Of a stretch of 64,000 nt of DNA, positions 45,259 through 54,375 are shown piece after piece. Source of the DNA: Psychrobacillus sp. OK032. GTDB taxonomy: Bacteria; Bacillota; Bacilli; Bacillales_A; Planococcaceae. The notes under the pieces were generated by a model, which saw nothing but the letters and a program-made list of their open reading frames with translations, ran no database searches and was not told where the DNA came from. The position numbers were made by a program, and so were the translations under genes. Within the stretch, counting starts at the first letter, position 1. Each line of letters begins with the position of its first letter. The DNA lies in contig NZ_FOGY01000004.1 of the NCBI RefSeq assembly GCF_900111345.1, positions 310,001 to 374,000 of the forward strand, read 5' to 3'.

Positions 45259-45708
45259 TTAATCTAAAAATTTTATGAAATCAATATTAACAGGTTCTAA
45301 ACCAGTTGCTCGTAGTTTTGAGTTTATCTGACCTCTATGATACTGACCATGTAATGCAACATGAGTCAAAATATCCCGTGCAGAATGCTTAAACTCTGTA
45401 CCCTTACTATTTGTGTAGAATATTAATTTATCCAGATCAGAATCTACTAAGTCTGTAAGATACTCTGTAAAACTTACTTCATTGAGCATTACAAGTTCTG
45501 CACAGATTTCAAGATCAATATCTGACCAGACCGGTAATTGTGAACTGTCCAATGCTTGTAGTCTAGTAATCCAAATTCTTTCCCCAAATAGTATATGGGA
45601 AAATAAACGATTTACCTCTTGATTTCCATCTTCAATACTTTGCAATGTTTTAAGCATACGTTGGTTAGCCCAATTTAAATGGTCATACATATTTTGGATA
45701 GTTTTCAA
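45259..45708 (-). CDS. DinB-family metalloprotein
   Basis: A 149-residue DinB/DUF664-type four-helix protein. The metal triad histidines are in FSHILFGERIW (about residue 38) and HVALHGQYHRGQI (about 121-130). The latter is the canonical DinB pattern. Its biochemical role is unknown; thiol-transferase activity is known for some relatives. The start is TTG after GAGGTG. It is a single gene between the chemoreceptor and the diguanylate cyclase genes. Confidence 0.87.
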   Translation of the reverse strand: MKTIQNMYDHLNWANQRMLKTLQSIEDGNQEVNRLFSHILFGERIWITRLQALDSSQLPVWSDIDLEICAELVMLNEVSFTEYLTDLVDSDLDKLIFYTNSKGTEFKHSARDILTHVALHGQYHRGQINSKLRATGLEPVNIDFIKFLD

Positions 45709-45739
45709 TGGTATTACACCTCTAATTCATACACGTTTT

Positions 45740-46963
45740 CTACATCGTTTTTTCTATTTCATAAAATTGAAATACATTGCGTTGTTCTTTCGCTAGATAG
45801 AGTGCTGCATCCGAACGTGAAATGAGTATTTTAGAATTGATTCCGTCTTCCGGGAACATGGCAATTCCAATACTTGATGTCACTACAATTTTTTGATTAT
45901 CAATGAGATACGGAACTTGAAAGGCTTTATGCAGGCGTGACACAATTTCTAGAACGGTTTTCTTTTCCTTCAGACCGTTTAGTAGGACAAGAAATTCATC
46001 TCCACCGATTCGGCAAAGAATATCTTCATCTCGTACGTTCTCTTTTAATCGATTTGCAAATTGTTTCAATAGTTGATCCCCGACGTCATGACCTAACGTA
46101 TCGTTTATACTTTTAAATTTATCGATATCGATATACATCAATGCAAGCATTTGATTCACATTCTCTGCCTGTTCAATTGCTTGATTAATCTGCTCTGCAA
46201 AATAACGTCTGTTTGACAAACCTGTTAATGGATCATGAAACGCCAAAAATTCAAGCTGCGCTTCGTAATTTTTTTTTGAGGTGACGTCTCTCAATAATAC
46301 TTGAATAACAGTTTCACCTTCAAAAATAATGGACATCGCGATAATTTCCACCCAGATTGTTTCTCCATCCAAACGTAGCAGTTGTTCAATAATTGGTTCT
46401 TTTGTAGATATAACCTGTTGAACTTTTCTACTAAAGACAGTGTGTTCATTTGTTTTAATAAACTGCCAAACAGACTGGCCAAGTACATCTTTTATACTCT
46501 TAGCCCCAACTAAATCAATCCCTGGAGAATTTACAAAGACAATTTTTCCGTTATTTTCAACGAAAATCGCATCTGGTATAAATTCAACTAAATTCCGATA
46601 GCAATCCTCACTGGCTTGAAGTCTCCGTTGTATGTTCATTTGTTCGGTAAAATCTTTATACATGCCAACTGCCAGTACTTCCCCATTATTGATTGCACGA
46701 TAGGAGGCTAATATGTCTAATACCTCTCCGTCTTTTCTTTTTCTTTTTGTTACATAGTATGGAATATCCATCCCTTGCTTAAATTGTGACAATTGTTGTT
46801 CATGTTCTTCAGGTGAAATATCGGTAAAAAAAGGAAAACAATTATCTTCGCCAACATCCGTTTCATCCCAACCTAATATATCTGTAAATGACGGATTTGC
46901 TGATAAAATTCGTCCATCATAACCAATAGTAAAAATGGCTTCATTCGTATTGTTAAATTTCAT
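45740..46963 (-). CDS. PAS-PAS-GGDEF diguanylate cyclase
   Basis: A 407-residue cytoplasmic protein. PAS domain 1 (about 5-110, FTIGYDGRILSANPSFTDIL) and PAS domain 2 (about 115-230, IFVENNGKIVFVNSPG) precede a complete GGDEF domain (about 235-400, FLAFHDPLTGLSNRRYFAEQ). The active-site RIGGDEFLVLL is intact near residue 320, and an RDED inhibitory-site motif lies five residues before GGDEF. It should make cyclic di-GMP with product feedback. ATG at 46963 follows AGGGGGA; the frame open to 46990 has no site. Confidence 0.92.
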   Translation of the reverse strand: MKFNNTNEAIFTIGYDGRILSANPSFTDILGWDETDVGEDNCFPFFTDISPEEHEQQLSQFKQGMDIPYYVTKRKRKDGEVLDILASYRAINNGEVLAVGMYKDFTEQMNIQRRLQASEDCYRNLVEFIPDAIFVENNGKIVFVNSPGIDLVGAKSIKDVLGQSVWQFIKTNEHTVFSRKVQQVISTKEPIIEQLLRLDGETIWVEIIAMSIIFEGETVIQVLLRDVTSKKNYEAQLEFLAFHDPLTGLSNRRYFAEQINQAIEQAENVNQMLALMYIDIDKFKSINDTLGHDVGDQLLKQFANRLKENVRDEDILCRIGGDEFLVLLNGLKEKKTVLEIVSRLHKAFQVPYLIDNQKIVVTSSIGIAMFPEDGINSKILISRSDAALYLAKEQRNVFQFYEIEKTM

Positions 46964-47000
46964 TTTTCGTCCCCCTTTCGACAAAAACAATTGAAAATTT

Positions 47001-47038
47001 CAAAAAACTAATCGGATTGGTTACCGATTAGCTTTTTG
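47001..47038. terminator. terminator between the DoxX and GGDEF genes
   Basis: CTAATCGG pairs with CCGATTAG around an eight-base loop, with A6 on the left and CTTTTTG on the right. It stops the leftward DoxX/esterase transcript and could act both ways. Confidence 0.85.
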
Positions 47039-47116
47039 ATATATTTCAAGCTTCTAATGCAGGGCTAGCTATGCTAGTTAAGATTACTGAGCACTTTTAT
47101 AACTTGATACATATAT

Positions 47117-47500
47117 TTATTTTTGATCGAATAATCGATTATCAACCGCGTATAATTTACTGCCTGCAATAGCTAAGAAAGCTGCCATCGCCATTAATGC
47201 TAAATCAAACTCATAACCATTTACAAATCCAACTGCAAATTTCACTGTAATAATAGCACCAGCCATAAGTAATACAAATAAACCTGCAACGATACGTGTT
47301 GCCAAACCGATGATTAATAAAATTCCACCTACTAATTCAAGGCCAGCTACACCATAAGCTAAAAATCCTGGTAAGTTGATGCTTTCAAACCATCCAACTG
47401 TATTTCCAATTCCCTCTTGAAACTTAACTAGACCATGTACTGCAAAAATCAATCCTAATACTACACGTACGATAAGTGCTCCTACTTCATTTCTAAACAT
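47117..47500 (-). CDS. DoxX family membrane protein (MhqP/CatD-like)
   Basis: A 127-residue protein with four hydrophobic helices starting MFRNEVGALIVRVVLGLIFA; FAVHGLVKFQEG and GVAGLELVGGILLIIGLATR are typical DoxX landmarks. In Bacillus the related MhqP and CatD lie in quinone- and catechol-resistance operons with ring-cleaving dioxygenases, as here. ATG at 47500 has GAGGAG upstream. It is downstream of the esterase gene by 32 bases, probably the same transcript. Its exact membrane role is not established. Confidence 0.87.
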   Translation of the reverse strand: MFRNEVGALIVRVVLGLIFAVHGLVKFQEGIGNTVGWFESINLPGFLAYGVAGLELVGGILLIIGLATRIVAGLFVLLMAGAIITVKFAVGFVNGYEFDLALMAMAAFLAIAGSKLYAVDNRLFDQK

Positions 47501-47532
47501 TTTTAATCTCCTCTTACTATCTCTTCTTTTTA

Positions 47533-48138
47533 TTAATAAATTTGTTGATACCATTGTTTTGCAGCTTCTACTTCATTCATTGTAAGTTGATGTCCAGTAT
47601 TTACCCAGTGAACATTAACTGAAGCACCTGCATCTTCTAATATTTGTAGAAGTTCCACTGATTCTTTTTGAGGACAAATCGGATCGTTCGTTCCTGCTGC
47701 TATAAATACTTTTATTCCTGTTAAATCTGGAAGTGGAATACCACGTCTCGGTACCATAGGATGATGTAATATTGCACCTTTGAGTGAATCATTAAAGTGG
47801 AATAATAGACTAGCCGCAATATTAGCACCGTTTGAATAACCGATTGCAACTATGTTTTCACGGTCAAATTTATACTCCGTTGAAGCTTCATCTAAAAAAG
47901 TATTAATCTCATTGGTACGGAATATTAAATCTTCCTCATCAAATACACCTTCCGCTAAGCGTTTAAAGAAACGTGGCATTCCGTTTTCTAATACATTTCC
48001 TCGTACACTGAGTACAGAAGCTTCTGGGTCCACAATATTAGATAATGCTAATAAATCATGTTCATTACCGCCTGTACCATGTAATAGTAATAGGACTGGT
48101 TTCACGCTATTTGTTCCTTGTTTAAAAATATGTTGCAT
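47533..48138 (-). CDS. carboxylesterase/hydrolase of the MhqD type
   Basis: A 201-residue alpha/beta hydrolase of the phospholipase/carboxylesterase family. LLLLHGTGGNEHDLLALSNI forms the oxyanion region, the nucleophile elbow is VAIGYSNGANIAASLLF (serine near 117), the aspartate is in AAGTNDPICP and the histidine in WVNTGHQLTMNE. It closely follows the layout of B. subtilis MhqD, which is induced by hydroquinone. Upstream of DoxX and in line with the ring-cleaving dioxygenases. ATG after AAGGAGAG. Confidence 0.9.
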   Translation of the reverse strand: MQHIFKQGTNSVKPVLLLLHGTGGNEHDLLALSNIVDPEASVLSVRGNVLENGMPRFFKRLAEGVFDEEDLIFRTNEINTFLDEASTEYKFDRENIVAIGYSNGANIAASLLFHFNDSLKGAILHHPMVPRRGIPLPDLTGIKVFIAAGTNDPICPQKESVELLQILEDAGASVNVHWVNTGHQLTMNEVEAAKQWYQQIY

Positions 48139-48350
48139 AGTAATTACTCTCTCCTTCGTAAGGGGTTAACCCAAAGTACCATTAATTCCAATCCATCTCA
48201 TCAATATTCGACCCATAGTAGGATTTCGATCACTACTCCGGTCTTTCAATGGAGAAAATCTCTCCAATTGTTGCATAACTAGAACCAGCTAAACGACTGA
48301 CGGAGTTTATTACTCTCGGAACAATCTAAATCAATATGTTCAGTCTCTTA

Positions 48351-49292
48351 TTAGTCGATTGGACGCACTTGAATTGGAATAAGTGAATCGACTAATCGCT
48401 CACGATGTTGTTCGTATTGTACAGGTAACATCAACTGAGTGCCCATTGTTTCAAGTGTTTCATCGTGTGCAAATCCTGGTGGGTCTGTTGCAATTTCAAA
48501 TAGTATTTCTCCTAACTCACGGAAGTACAGCGCGTTGAAATAATTACGATCTTTCAATTCAGTTACATGTTGACCATGATTCATTGCATGTTGTTGCCAC
48601 TCAAGATGATCTGCATCATCCTGTGCACGCCAAGCAATATGGTGAACTGTACCGACCCCCATTGAGCCACGTACACCAGTTACCATTTTTAAATCTATGA
48701 TATTACCAATATCAGCTGGAGCTTTAAAGCGTTTATAATCACCCTCAGTTCCAACCAATTCAAGCCCCATTACATTCGTTAATGTTTTAGCAGTTTCTTC
48801 CGGTCTGCTAGAGTAAAGTGTTGCACCGCCAAAGCCTTTAATCGCGACTTCCGGTGTTACTCCGCCAAATGTCCAATTATTTTGTTCACCTTCTGCACGT
48901 TCAACAAGTTCTAGATGTAGGCCATGGGGATCATCAAATTGGATCACTTGTTCACCAAAACGCTCTGCTTTTTTAAAAGGTATCGCAAATGTTGCAAGAC
49001 GGTTGACCCAAAAACTTAATGATCCTGTTGGTACTACATACGTTGTAACTCCGACTTGACCGTCTCCAATTCTTCCTTGATAAGCATTCGCCCAAGGGAA
49101 AAAGGTAATAATTGTACCTGGTTTACCTCCACCATCTCCAAAGTATAGATGGTATGTGCCAGGATCATCGAAGTTCACTGTTTGTTTGACTAAACGTAAA
49201 CCTAATATCCCTGCATAAAAATCAATATTTTCCTGTGGATGACCTACGATTGCTGTAATATGGTGTATGCCCGCAGTTTGTTTTTTCATCAT
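48351..49292 (-). CDS. ring-cleaving dioxygenase (MhqO/MhqA-like, extradiol/glyoxalase fold)
   Basis: A 313-residue VOC-superfamily protein with tandem modules. Metal ligands are visible as His in TAGIHHITAIVGHPQ, His in GVGTVHHIAWRAQDDADH (about residue 222) and Glu in GEILFEIATDPPG (about 275). It should open dihydroxylated aromatic rings such as hydroquinone or catechol with Fe(II) or Mn(II). It starts after AAGGAGG with two adjacent ATGs. It is the left-most of three related genes. Homologues MhqA, MhqE and MhqO are in the B. subtilis quinone-stress regulon. Confidence 0.92.
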   Translation of the reverse strand: MMKKQTAGIHHITAIVGHPQENIDFYAGILGLRLVKQTVNFDDPGTYHLYFGDGGGKPGTIITFFPWANAYQGRIGDGQVGVTTYVVPTGSLSFWVNRLATFAIPFKKAERFGEQVIQFDDPHGLHLELVERAEGEQNNWTFGGVTPEVAIKGFGGATLYSSRPEETAKTLTNVMGLELVGTEGDYKRFKAPADIGNIIDLKMVTGVRGSMGVGTVHHIAWRAQDDADHLEWQQHAMNHGQHVTELKDRNYFNALYFRELGEILFEIATDPPGFAHDETLETMGTQLMLPVQYEQHRERLVDSLIPIQVRPID

Positions 49293-49418
49293 TATTTCCT
49301 CCTTAGTTAGTTGGTTAAATTTAAAAACTTTAATTTCCTGCTTTCGGTAATCACTTAACCGTTGATTACTATCTTTTTCTTTTCCTACTAAATTTACTCA
49401 TACAATTTTATCTACCCT

Positions 49419-50360
49419 TTACTCAATGGGTAATAGTTTTGCCTCTATTTCCGTACGTTTATCTTCTAGGAATGGTGGTAAGTCGAGCTCTTTTCCCAAT
49501 GATTCAATAGAAGAATCTACTGTAAATCCTGGCCCGTCTGTTGCTAACTCAAATAATATCCCGTTTTTTTCTCTAAAATATAAACTCTCAAAATAGTAAC
49601 GGTCTGTAATTTTCATAACCTCAAAACCAAAATCTTGAATACGCTGTTGCCACTGGCGTAGCTCTTTGCCATCTTTTACCCGGATAGCTACATGATGTAC
49701 ACTGCCTTTTCCTGGTTTTTCTTTCGGACCATCTTGTTCCACAATGACAATTTCACCAAAAGCCTGTCCTTTTACCGATTGATAGATAGCTTTGTTCTCT
49801 TTTTGCGAAGCAAGCTCATACCCAAAGAGGTTTTCTAATGTACTCGCTAAGCTATCAAGTGATTGTACAGTCATTTCCACAGCACCCATTCCAAGGATAC
49901 GATGCTCACTTAAGACGATTGAATCGTCCCAAGGCTGCCAATATTCCGGTACTTCATCACCGTCATTATTTAAAAGGACTAAACGAAGTCCCTCACAATC
50001 TTCAAAATGAAGAGCTTCACGTCCTGCATACATGGTCAGCTCCCCATGTTGCACATCTAGTAATTCAAATCTTTTCTTCCAATATAGTAAACTGTCATAA
50101 GAAGGCACGAGTAAACCAATTCGCGTAATAGCATTTGTTCCTCTTTTCGTACTTCCTACCATGGGTATTTCAAAAAAAGATAGCTCAGTTCCAGCACTTC
50201 CTGTTAAATCTCCATAGAATAGATGGTACATTCTCGGATCATCTTGATTGACCGTTTTTTTCACTCTACGAAGCCCAAGCACTTTTTGATAAAACTGATT
50301 GTTTTGTTGGCCTTTTTTTGTAATCATGGAAATATGATGATGTCCAGCTATTTTGTTCAT
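49419..50360 (-). CDS. ring-cleaving dioxygenase (second copy)
   Basis: A 313-residue extradiol-type dioxygenase similar in layout to its neighbour. The metal ligands appear in KIAGHHHISMITKKGQ, GKGSVHHVAIRVKDGKELR and NGILFELATDGPG. It is diverged enough from the 48351 gene (first module MYHLFYGDLTGSAGTELSFF) to suggest a different aromatic substrate. ATG after GGGGAGG. Only a 126-base gap follows, with a GTAATC/GATTAC inverted repeat at 49347-49369. Confidence 0.92.
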   Translation of the reverse strand: MNKIAGHHHISMITKKGQQNNQFYQKVLGLRRVKKTVNQDDPRMYHLFYGDLTGSAGTELSFFEIPMVGSTKRGTNAITRIGLLVPSYDSLLYWKKRFELLDVQHGELTMYAGREALHFEDCEGLRLVLLNNDGDEVPEYWQPWDDSIVLSEHRILGMGAVEMTVQSLDSLASTLENLFGYELASQKENKAIYQSVKGQAFGEIVIVEQDGPKEKPGKGSVHHVAIRVKDGKELRQWQQRIQDFGFEVMKITDRYYFESLYFREKNGILFELATDGPGFTVDSSIESLGKELDLPPFLEDKRTEIEAKLLPIE

Positions 50361-50460
50361 CTTGATTCCTCCCCTTTTTTAAAAAGTACAAGTTTAGTTC
50401 TAGTTATCTATAAACTCTGAGCAAAACCTTCAATTAACTTGATATCGTTTTGTTCAAAGT

Positions 50461-50645
50461 TTAATCAAATACGCTTTAGCGTATTTGCTCCCGCTTCTCT
50501 TCGTTCAGCTCCGCAGAAAACATTGCGCCCAGATTTTTATCGAGCTAGCTCGATAAATTCCTTTAAAAAATCTGTGGCATCCGCCGGAGGCTTTGGGCCA
50601 ACAAGATGTTGGTCACTCAGGCGTTGCCGCAGGACGCGGCGATCT
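50461..50645. repeat. multi-palindrome REP-like intergenic element
   Basis: Within 185 bases are AAATACGCT-TT-AGCGTATTT (50467-50486), a 22-bp perfect palindrome TTTATCGAGCTAGCTCGATA.. (50536-50557) nested between CAGATTTTT and AAAAATCTG arms, CCAAC-AAGAT-GTTGG (50598) and GCCGC-AGGAC-GCGGC (50626). It is much GC-richer than its surroundings and has no credible frame. It looks like a dispersed repeat family of this bacterial group. Confidence 0.6.
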
Positions 50646-50859
50646 TAGCCAGAGTTCCTAAATATACAGCAGGGTTTGTGGACCAACACTGAATTGTATG
50701 TATGTTTTGCAATTATTTCACCACTTATAGAAGTGGAAGACTTCTGCTCCTACGCAAGCTTATCGCAATAAAACATTTGCTGAATGAAGTTAATATAGAT
50801 CACAAAATGTACATGCTCATGCACATTTTGTGATTTGTAAAGAATTACATATAATAAAA

Positions 50860-51465
50860 TTATTTACGTACAGTATTTAATGCATTTGTCCAAGGGATCA
50901 CTTGGTCTAACATTTGGTTTACTGAATCTGCTTGTACAGCAGCTGGTTTAAAGTCTGTACCATTTTCGAAGTCTGTAAATAGTGATAGTGCTGGATGTAC
51001 ACGTACATGTGCTACTAGTAATTCACTTAAAATTCCACGTAAATGTTCTGTTGCACGAGCTCCACCTACAGAACCGTATGATACGATACCTGCAGCTTTG
51101 TTGTTCCACTCTTCACGTAAGTAATCTAAAGCATTTTTAAGTGCTCCAGTGATTGAGTGATTATATTCTTGAACGATGAATACGAATCCGTCTTGTTTAG
51201 AAATGATTTCTGACCATGCTGCTGCACCTGATGCGTCGCCGCCTGCTTCACCTAAAAGTGGCAATTTGTATTCTGCAATATCGATAATAGTGTAGTTTGC
51301 ATCTCCACGTTTATCTGCTAATTCTTTTACCCATGCCCCTACTTGTGGACTTACGCGTCCTTCACGTGTTGAACCTAAAATAATACCTATATTTGATTTT
51401 GTCATTGTTTTTTCCTCCTCAGGTTTTGTTTGTTGTGTTCCAAATAATTTACTTAAAAATCCCAT
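50860..51465 (-). CDS. NADPH-dependent FMN reductase / quinone reductase
   Basis: A 201-residue flavodoxin-fold oxidoreductase. The FMN phosphate loop GIILGSTREGRVSPQVGAWV starts at about residue 26, and the second FMN contact is VFIVQEYNHSITGALKNALD. It probably reduces quinones or azo compounds by two electrons, which protects from redox cycling. Two starts have good ribosome sites: ATG at 51465 (GGAGGTG) and ATG at 51405 (GAGGAGG). The longer form adds MGFLSKLFGTQQ, an amphipathic, possibly membrane-associating segment. It follows the frameshifted dioxygenase gene by 18 bases. Confidence 0.9.
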   Translation of the reverse strand: MGFLSKLFGTQQTKPEEEKTMTKSNIGIILGSTREGRVSPQVGAWVKELADKRGDANYTIIDIAEYKLPLLGEAGGDASGAAAWSEIISKQDGFVFIVQEYNHSITGALKNALDYLREEWNNKAAGIVSYGSVGGARATEHLRGILSELLVAHVRVHPALSLFTDFENGTDFKPAAVQADSVNQMLDQVIPWTNALNTVRK

Positions 51466-51483
51466 TTTTTATAATTCACCTCC

Positions 51484-52466
51484 TTACAAGTACTCTTTTT
51501 GGATGTTTAGTGTGCTACGTACTGTATTGATAGGTCGCACAGATGCCTCAATTTGTTCGCGTTTTCCTTCGAGGAATGGTGGTAATGATAAGATTTCCCC
51601 TACTGTTTCGTAAGGCTCATCCCCCATAAATCCTGGACCATCTGTTGCCCATTCAAAAAGGATGCCGGGTGCTACACGTGCATATAAAGATTCAAAGAAG
51701 AAGCGATCCACGTACCCGGAAGTACCAAAACCGGCAGCTTGCATATGGTCAATCCATTCATATAGTACTTTTGTATCTTCTACGCGGAAGGCTGCATGGT
51801 GTACTGTACCAAATCCTTGTCGCCCCGCTGGTAAAGTCGTGTTATGTTCCACAATTACTTGCGCTCCATTTCCCCCTTCGCCGACTTCGAATAAATGCAG
51901 TGAACCTTCTTGTGCGATTTCACGCATTAACATTACTTTTTCCAATACTTCCTTAAAATAATCAAATTGTGCGATACGAATATGAATTGGTCCTAAACCG
52001 GTAATCGCAAATTCCAATGGAACTGGACCATTTTGCCAAGGTGTTCCTGATTCAATACCTTCGTTGAATTCATCAGAAACCAACATATATTGTTGATCAT
52101 CAAAGTCCACAAATGAAATAGTTTTCTTACCAAGCACTTCTTCAATACCATTATTCTTTACCTCGTACTTATCAAACGTTTCATCCAGTAATCAAGTGCT
52201 GTATCTGTCGGTACACGGAAAGCTGTTTTATAAATTTCGTTAGTTCCATGTGTTCCTTTTGGGATACCTGGAAAATCGAAGAATGTCATATCTGTACCAG
52301 CTGACCCTTTATCATCTGCAAAGAATAAGTGATACGTCTGAATATCGTCTTGATTGACTGTTTTCTTTACTAAACGCATTCCTAATACGTATGTGAAAAA
52401 TTCATAATTTTTTTCTGCACTACTTGTAATCGCTGTTACGTGGTGTATCCCTTTTAAATGGTTCAT
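51484..52466 (-). pseudogene. ring-cleaving dioxygenase (third copy) with a single frameshift
   Basis: The N-terminal 100 residues (MNHLKGIHHVTAITSSAEKN onward) run to DYWMKR, then leave the frame near 52180. The C-terminal 217 residues (VLGKKTISFVDFDDQQYMLV onward; ligands in FGTVHHAAFRVED and PGILFEWATDGPG) are in the next frame. Adding one T to the CGTTTGAT run restores RFDKYEV and one protein of about 327 residues. ATG at 52466 follows AAAGGAGG. It is a recent lesion or a sequencing error; otherwise all ligands are present. Confidence 0.88.
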
Positions 52467-52498
52467 TACGTTTCCTCCTTTTTTCATGAATTAATAAT

Positions 52499-52512
52499 TC
52501 TTGAATTCAAGA
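52499..52512. promoter_or_regulatory. palindromic operator upstream of the dioxygenase/FMN reductase operon
   Basis: TCTTGAATTCAAGA is a perfect 14-bp palindrome within ATTCTTGAATTCAAGATAAT, 33 bases upstream of the dioxygenase start. It resembles the B. subtilis MhqR box as I recall it (ATCTCGAATTCGAGAT). It lies between the operon and the MarR remnant. Confidence 0.6.
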
Positions 52513-52626
52513 TAATTATTAAAATTTTTTTTTTGCATACTACTTAATTTAAGTAGTTCAATCATTTTGTTCATATCCGCTTAGAGAAAATATTTAATCC
52601 ATAAGCGCTTCTCGAGAACCGTAAGA

Positions 52627-52845
52627 CTAGCATAAGTCACGACCATCTTTTGGAAATGCTTTACGAACAACTAACTTCTTTTTTTCCAGCTTATCTATTA
52701 CAGAAGTAATACTACACTTGAAATGAGAACCTTTTTTCCAATCATTTGAATCAGCTGAACGCCATCCTAATAGAGTATGTAGGATTCAATTGGAGGCACG
52801 AAAGAAAACCGAAACAGCAATCAACTTTTCTGTAGCTAATTCCAA
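52627..52845 (-). pseudogene. remnant of a MarR-family (MhqR-like) repressor
   Basis: Reading leftward, LELATEKLIAV and FFRASN match the start of MhqR-like MarR proteins. Another frame gives LIQMIGKKVLIS, and a third gives TSVIDKLEKKKLVVRKAFPK then DGRDLC and a stop. These are the N-terminus, recognition helix and wing in order, but with at least two frameshifts, an internal deletion and no C-terminal dimerisation helices. It lies just upstream of the quinone-type operon whose operator it probably once bound. Confidence 0.72.
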
Positions 52846-53005
52846 TCGTATCACTCCAGAAAATGTCTCTAATCAATATATCCTCAAATAAATAATCTTT
52901 AATTCGAACTAAATATATCATGAATCCATTTTAGCTGTCAACACTCAGTTATTAAAATAGTATTTAACCTGCAATTTATGAGGCGTTATGTTGAATCTTT
53001 TATCT

Positions 53006-53629
53006 TTAAATGAAAGAGCTAGTTACACTTATAGGAAAAAGACTTCCATCTATAGCGAAAGAAATAATTCCCGACTCCTCTGAAACAACTAGAACTAACG
53101 CATCACATTTTTCTGAGAGTCCTATTGCTGCACGGTGACGGGTACCAAGTTTCTTTCCACCCGACACTATGCTAGATAATGGTAGAACGTTTGCTGCGGA
53201 GTAAATTTTATCTCCTCTTATTAATGCAGCACCATCATGCAAAAGATTTCCAGGATAAAAGATGGATTCTAATAATGATTGGGTCAATGTTGCATCAATA
53301 GCCGTACCAGCTCGAATGAATGGGTCCACTTGATCCTTACGCTCAATCACAATTAATGCCCCATGTCTTTGATGAGACAAATGCTGAATGCAAGTAGATA
53401 TTTCCAAGTATTTATCGGTATAAGGTGTTAAATAATTATTGAGATAAAAAGAAGCCGCCATAGTTTCTACTTCTGCAAATTTATCCTTGAGATTTTTTAG
53501 CTCCCCCAAAACACAATAACTATCATCGTTTAATGTTTTTATTCCTTTATTTATCTCAAACGATATATTTTCTAATCTTTCTGTTAACTGTTTCTTTAGT
53601 GGTGTTAAATCAAAAGCATTATGAGACAT
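53006..53629 (-). CDS. cdaS: sporulation-type diadenylate cyclase CdaS
   Basis: A 207-residue protein, the same length as B. subtilis CdaS. It makes cyclic di-AMP from two ATP. An N-terminal helical region (about 1-60, the autoinhibitory YojJ part) precedes the DAC domain with DGAALIRGDKIYSAANVLPL and the ATP-binding GTRHRAAIGLSEKCDALVLV. ATG at 53629 has GAGGT seven bases upstream; the frame remains open to 53767 without a comparable site. It is a single gene. In B. subtilis CdaS is made in the forespore and helps germination; I expect the same. Confidence 0.92.
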   Translation of the reverse strand: MSHNAFDLTPLKKQLTERLENISFEINKGIKTLNDDSYCVLGELKNLKDKFAEVETMAASFYLNNYLTPYTDKYLEISTCIQHLSHQRHGALIVIERKDQVDPFIRAGTAIDATLTQSLLESIFYPGNLLHDGAALIRGDKIYSAANVLPLSSIVSGGKKLGTRHRAAIGLSEKCDALVLVVSEESGIISFAIDGSLFPISVTSSFI

Positions 53630-53903
53630 ATCAATACCTCGTTTCAAAATTATAACTACAGTTCTCTGCCTTTCTTTAACTTTACCCAAATCATAGTAAA
53701 GCATACTTACTTTTTCAAGGACATAGTTATGAATTAACAGTGCTATGAAATCATTCTTTATGTTCATATAAACCTTCTTTCTTTTTAGTACTTATTTGAT
53801 TAATCAATCTATTTGTTAAAAAACTATTTACTTCTACCTAAATAGGAAGCTATCAAAAAGTACTTTATCCTGCATCTTTTATAATTAATTTAATACGATT
53901 ACA

Positions 53904-54314
53904 TCATTCTTTCTGAATAAAATAAGGCCCAAATTCAGTTTCATGCGTCATGATAAAAGTCCATTTACCTTTCCAATCCATAATGTAAATGTCACCAAAA
54001 TACATGTGAAGCTGGTCATATGGTAATTCTTCTATTGTAAGTGTTTTAGCATTTTCAAGAAGATACGCCTCGTCTATAAACTGATAAAAAATGGTACACT
54101 TCTGCTTCAATTGTTTTTTAAAGGCTGCTTCCGCCACTTCTTTCTCAAAACATTCAACTTTTTTCCAGCTACATAAATGCCATAGAAATCCGTCCATCCC
54201 AATTGAATTTTGTTCTTCCGTTGAAAGATGTTTTGCAAAGTACTCCCGCCATTGCTCCCGCAGATAAGGTCCCCACTTTGGTATTTCTAAAGTTTTTAAC
54301 TCTTTATATCTCAA
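53904..54314 (-). CDS. DUF4275 family protein
   Basis: A 136-residue protein starting with TTG after GAGGGAAG. The pattern MDGFLWHLCSWKKVECFEKE at about residue 40 and the C-terminal DIYIMDWKGKWTFIMTHETE followed by FGPYF identify DUF4275, a Bacillus family of unknown function. No catalytic motif or membrane segment is evident. It is transcribed alone between the rib operon terminator and cdaS. Confidence 0.8.
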   Translation of the reverse strand: MRYKELKTLEIPKWGPYLREQWREYFAKHLSTEEQNSIGMDGFLWHLCSWKKVECFEKEVAEAAFKKQLKQKCTIFYQFIDEAYLLENAKTLTIEELPYDQLHMYFGDIYIMDWKGKWTFIMTHETEFGPYFIQKE

Positions 54315-54375
54315 TTTACTTCCCTCATTCTCAATGTATCTTTATTACTAGTAGTATACGATTATAATAAGTAAC

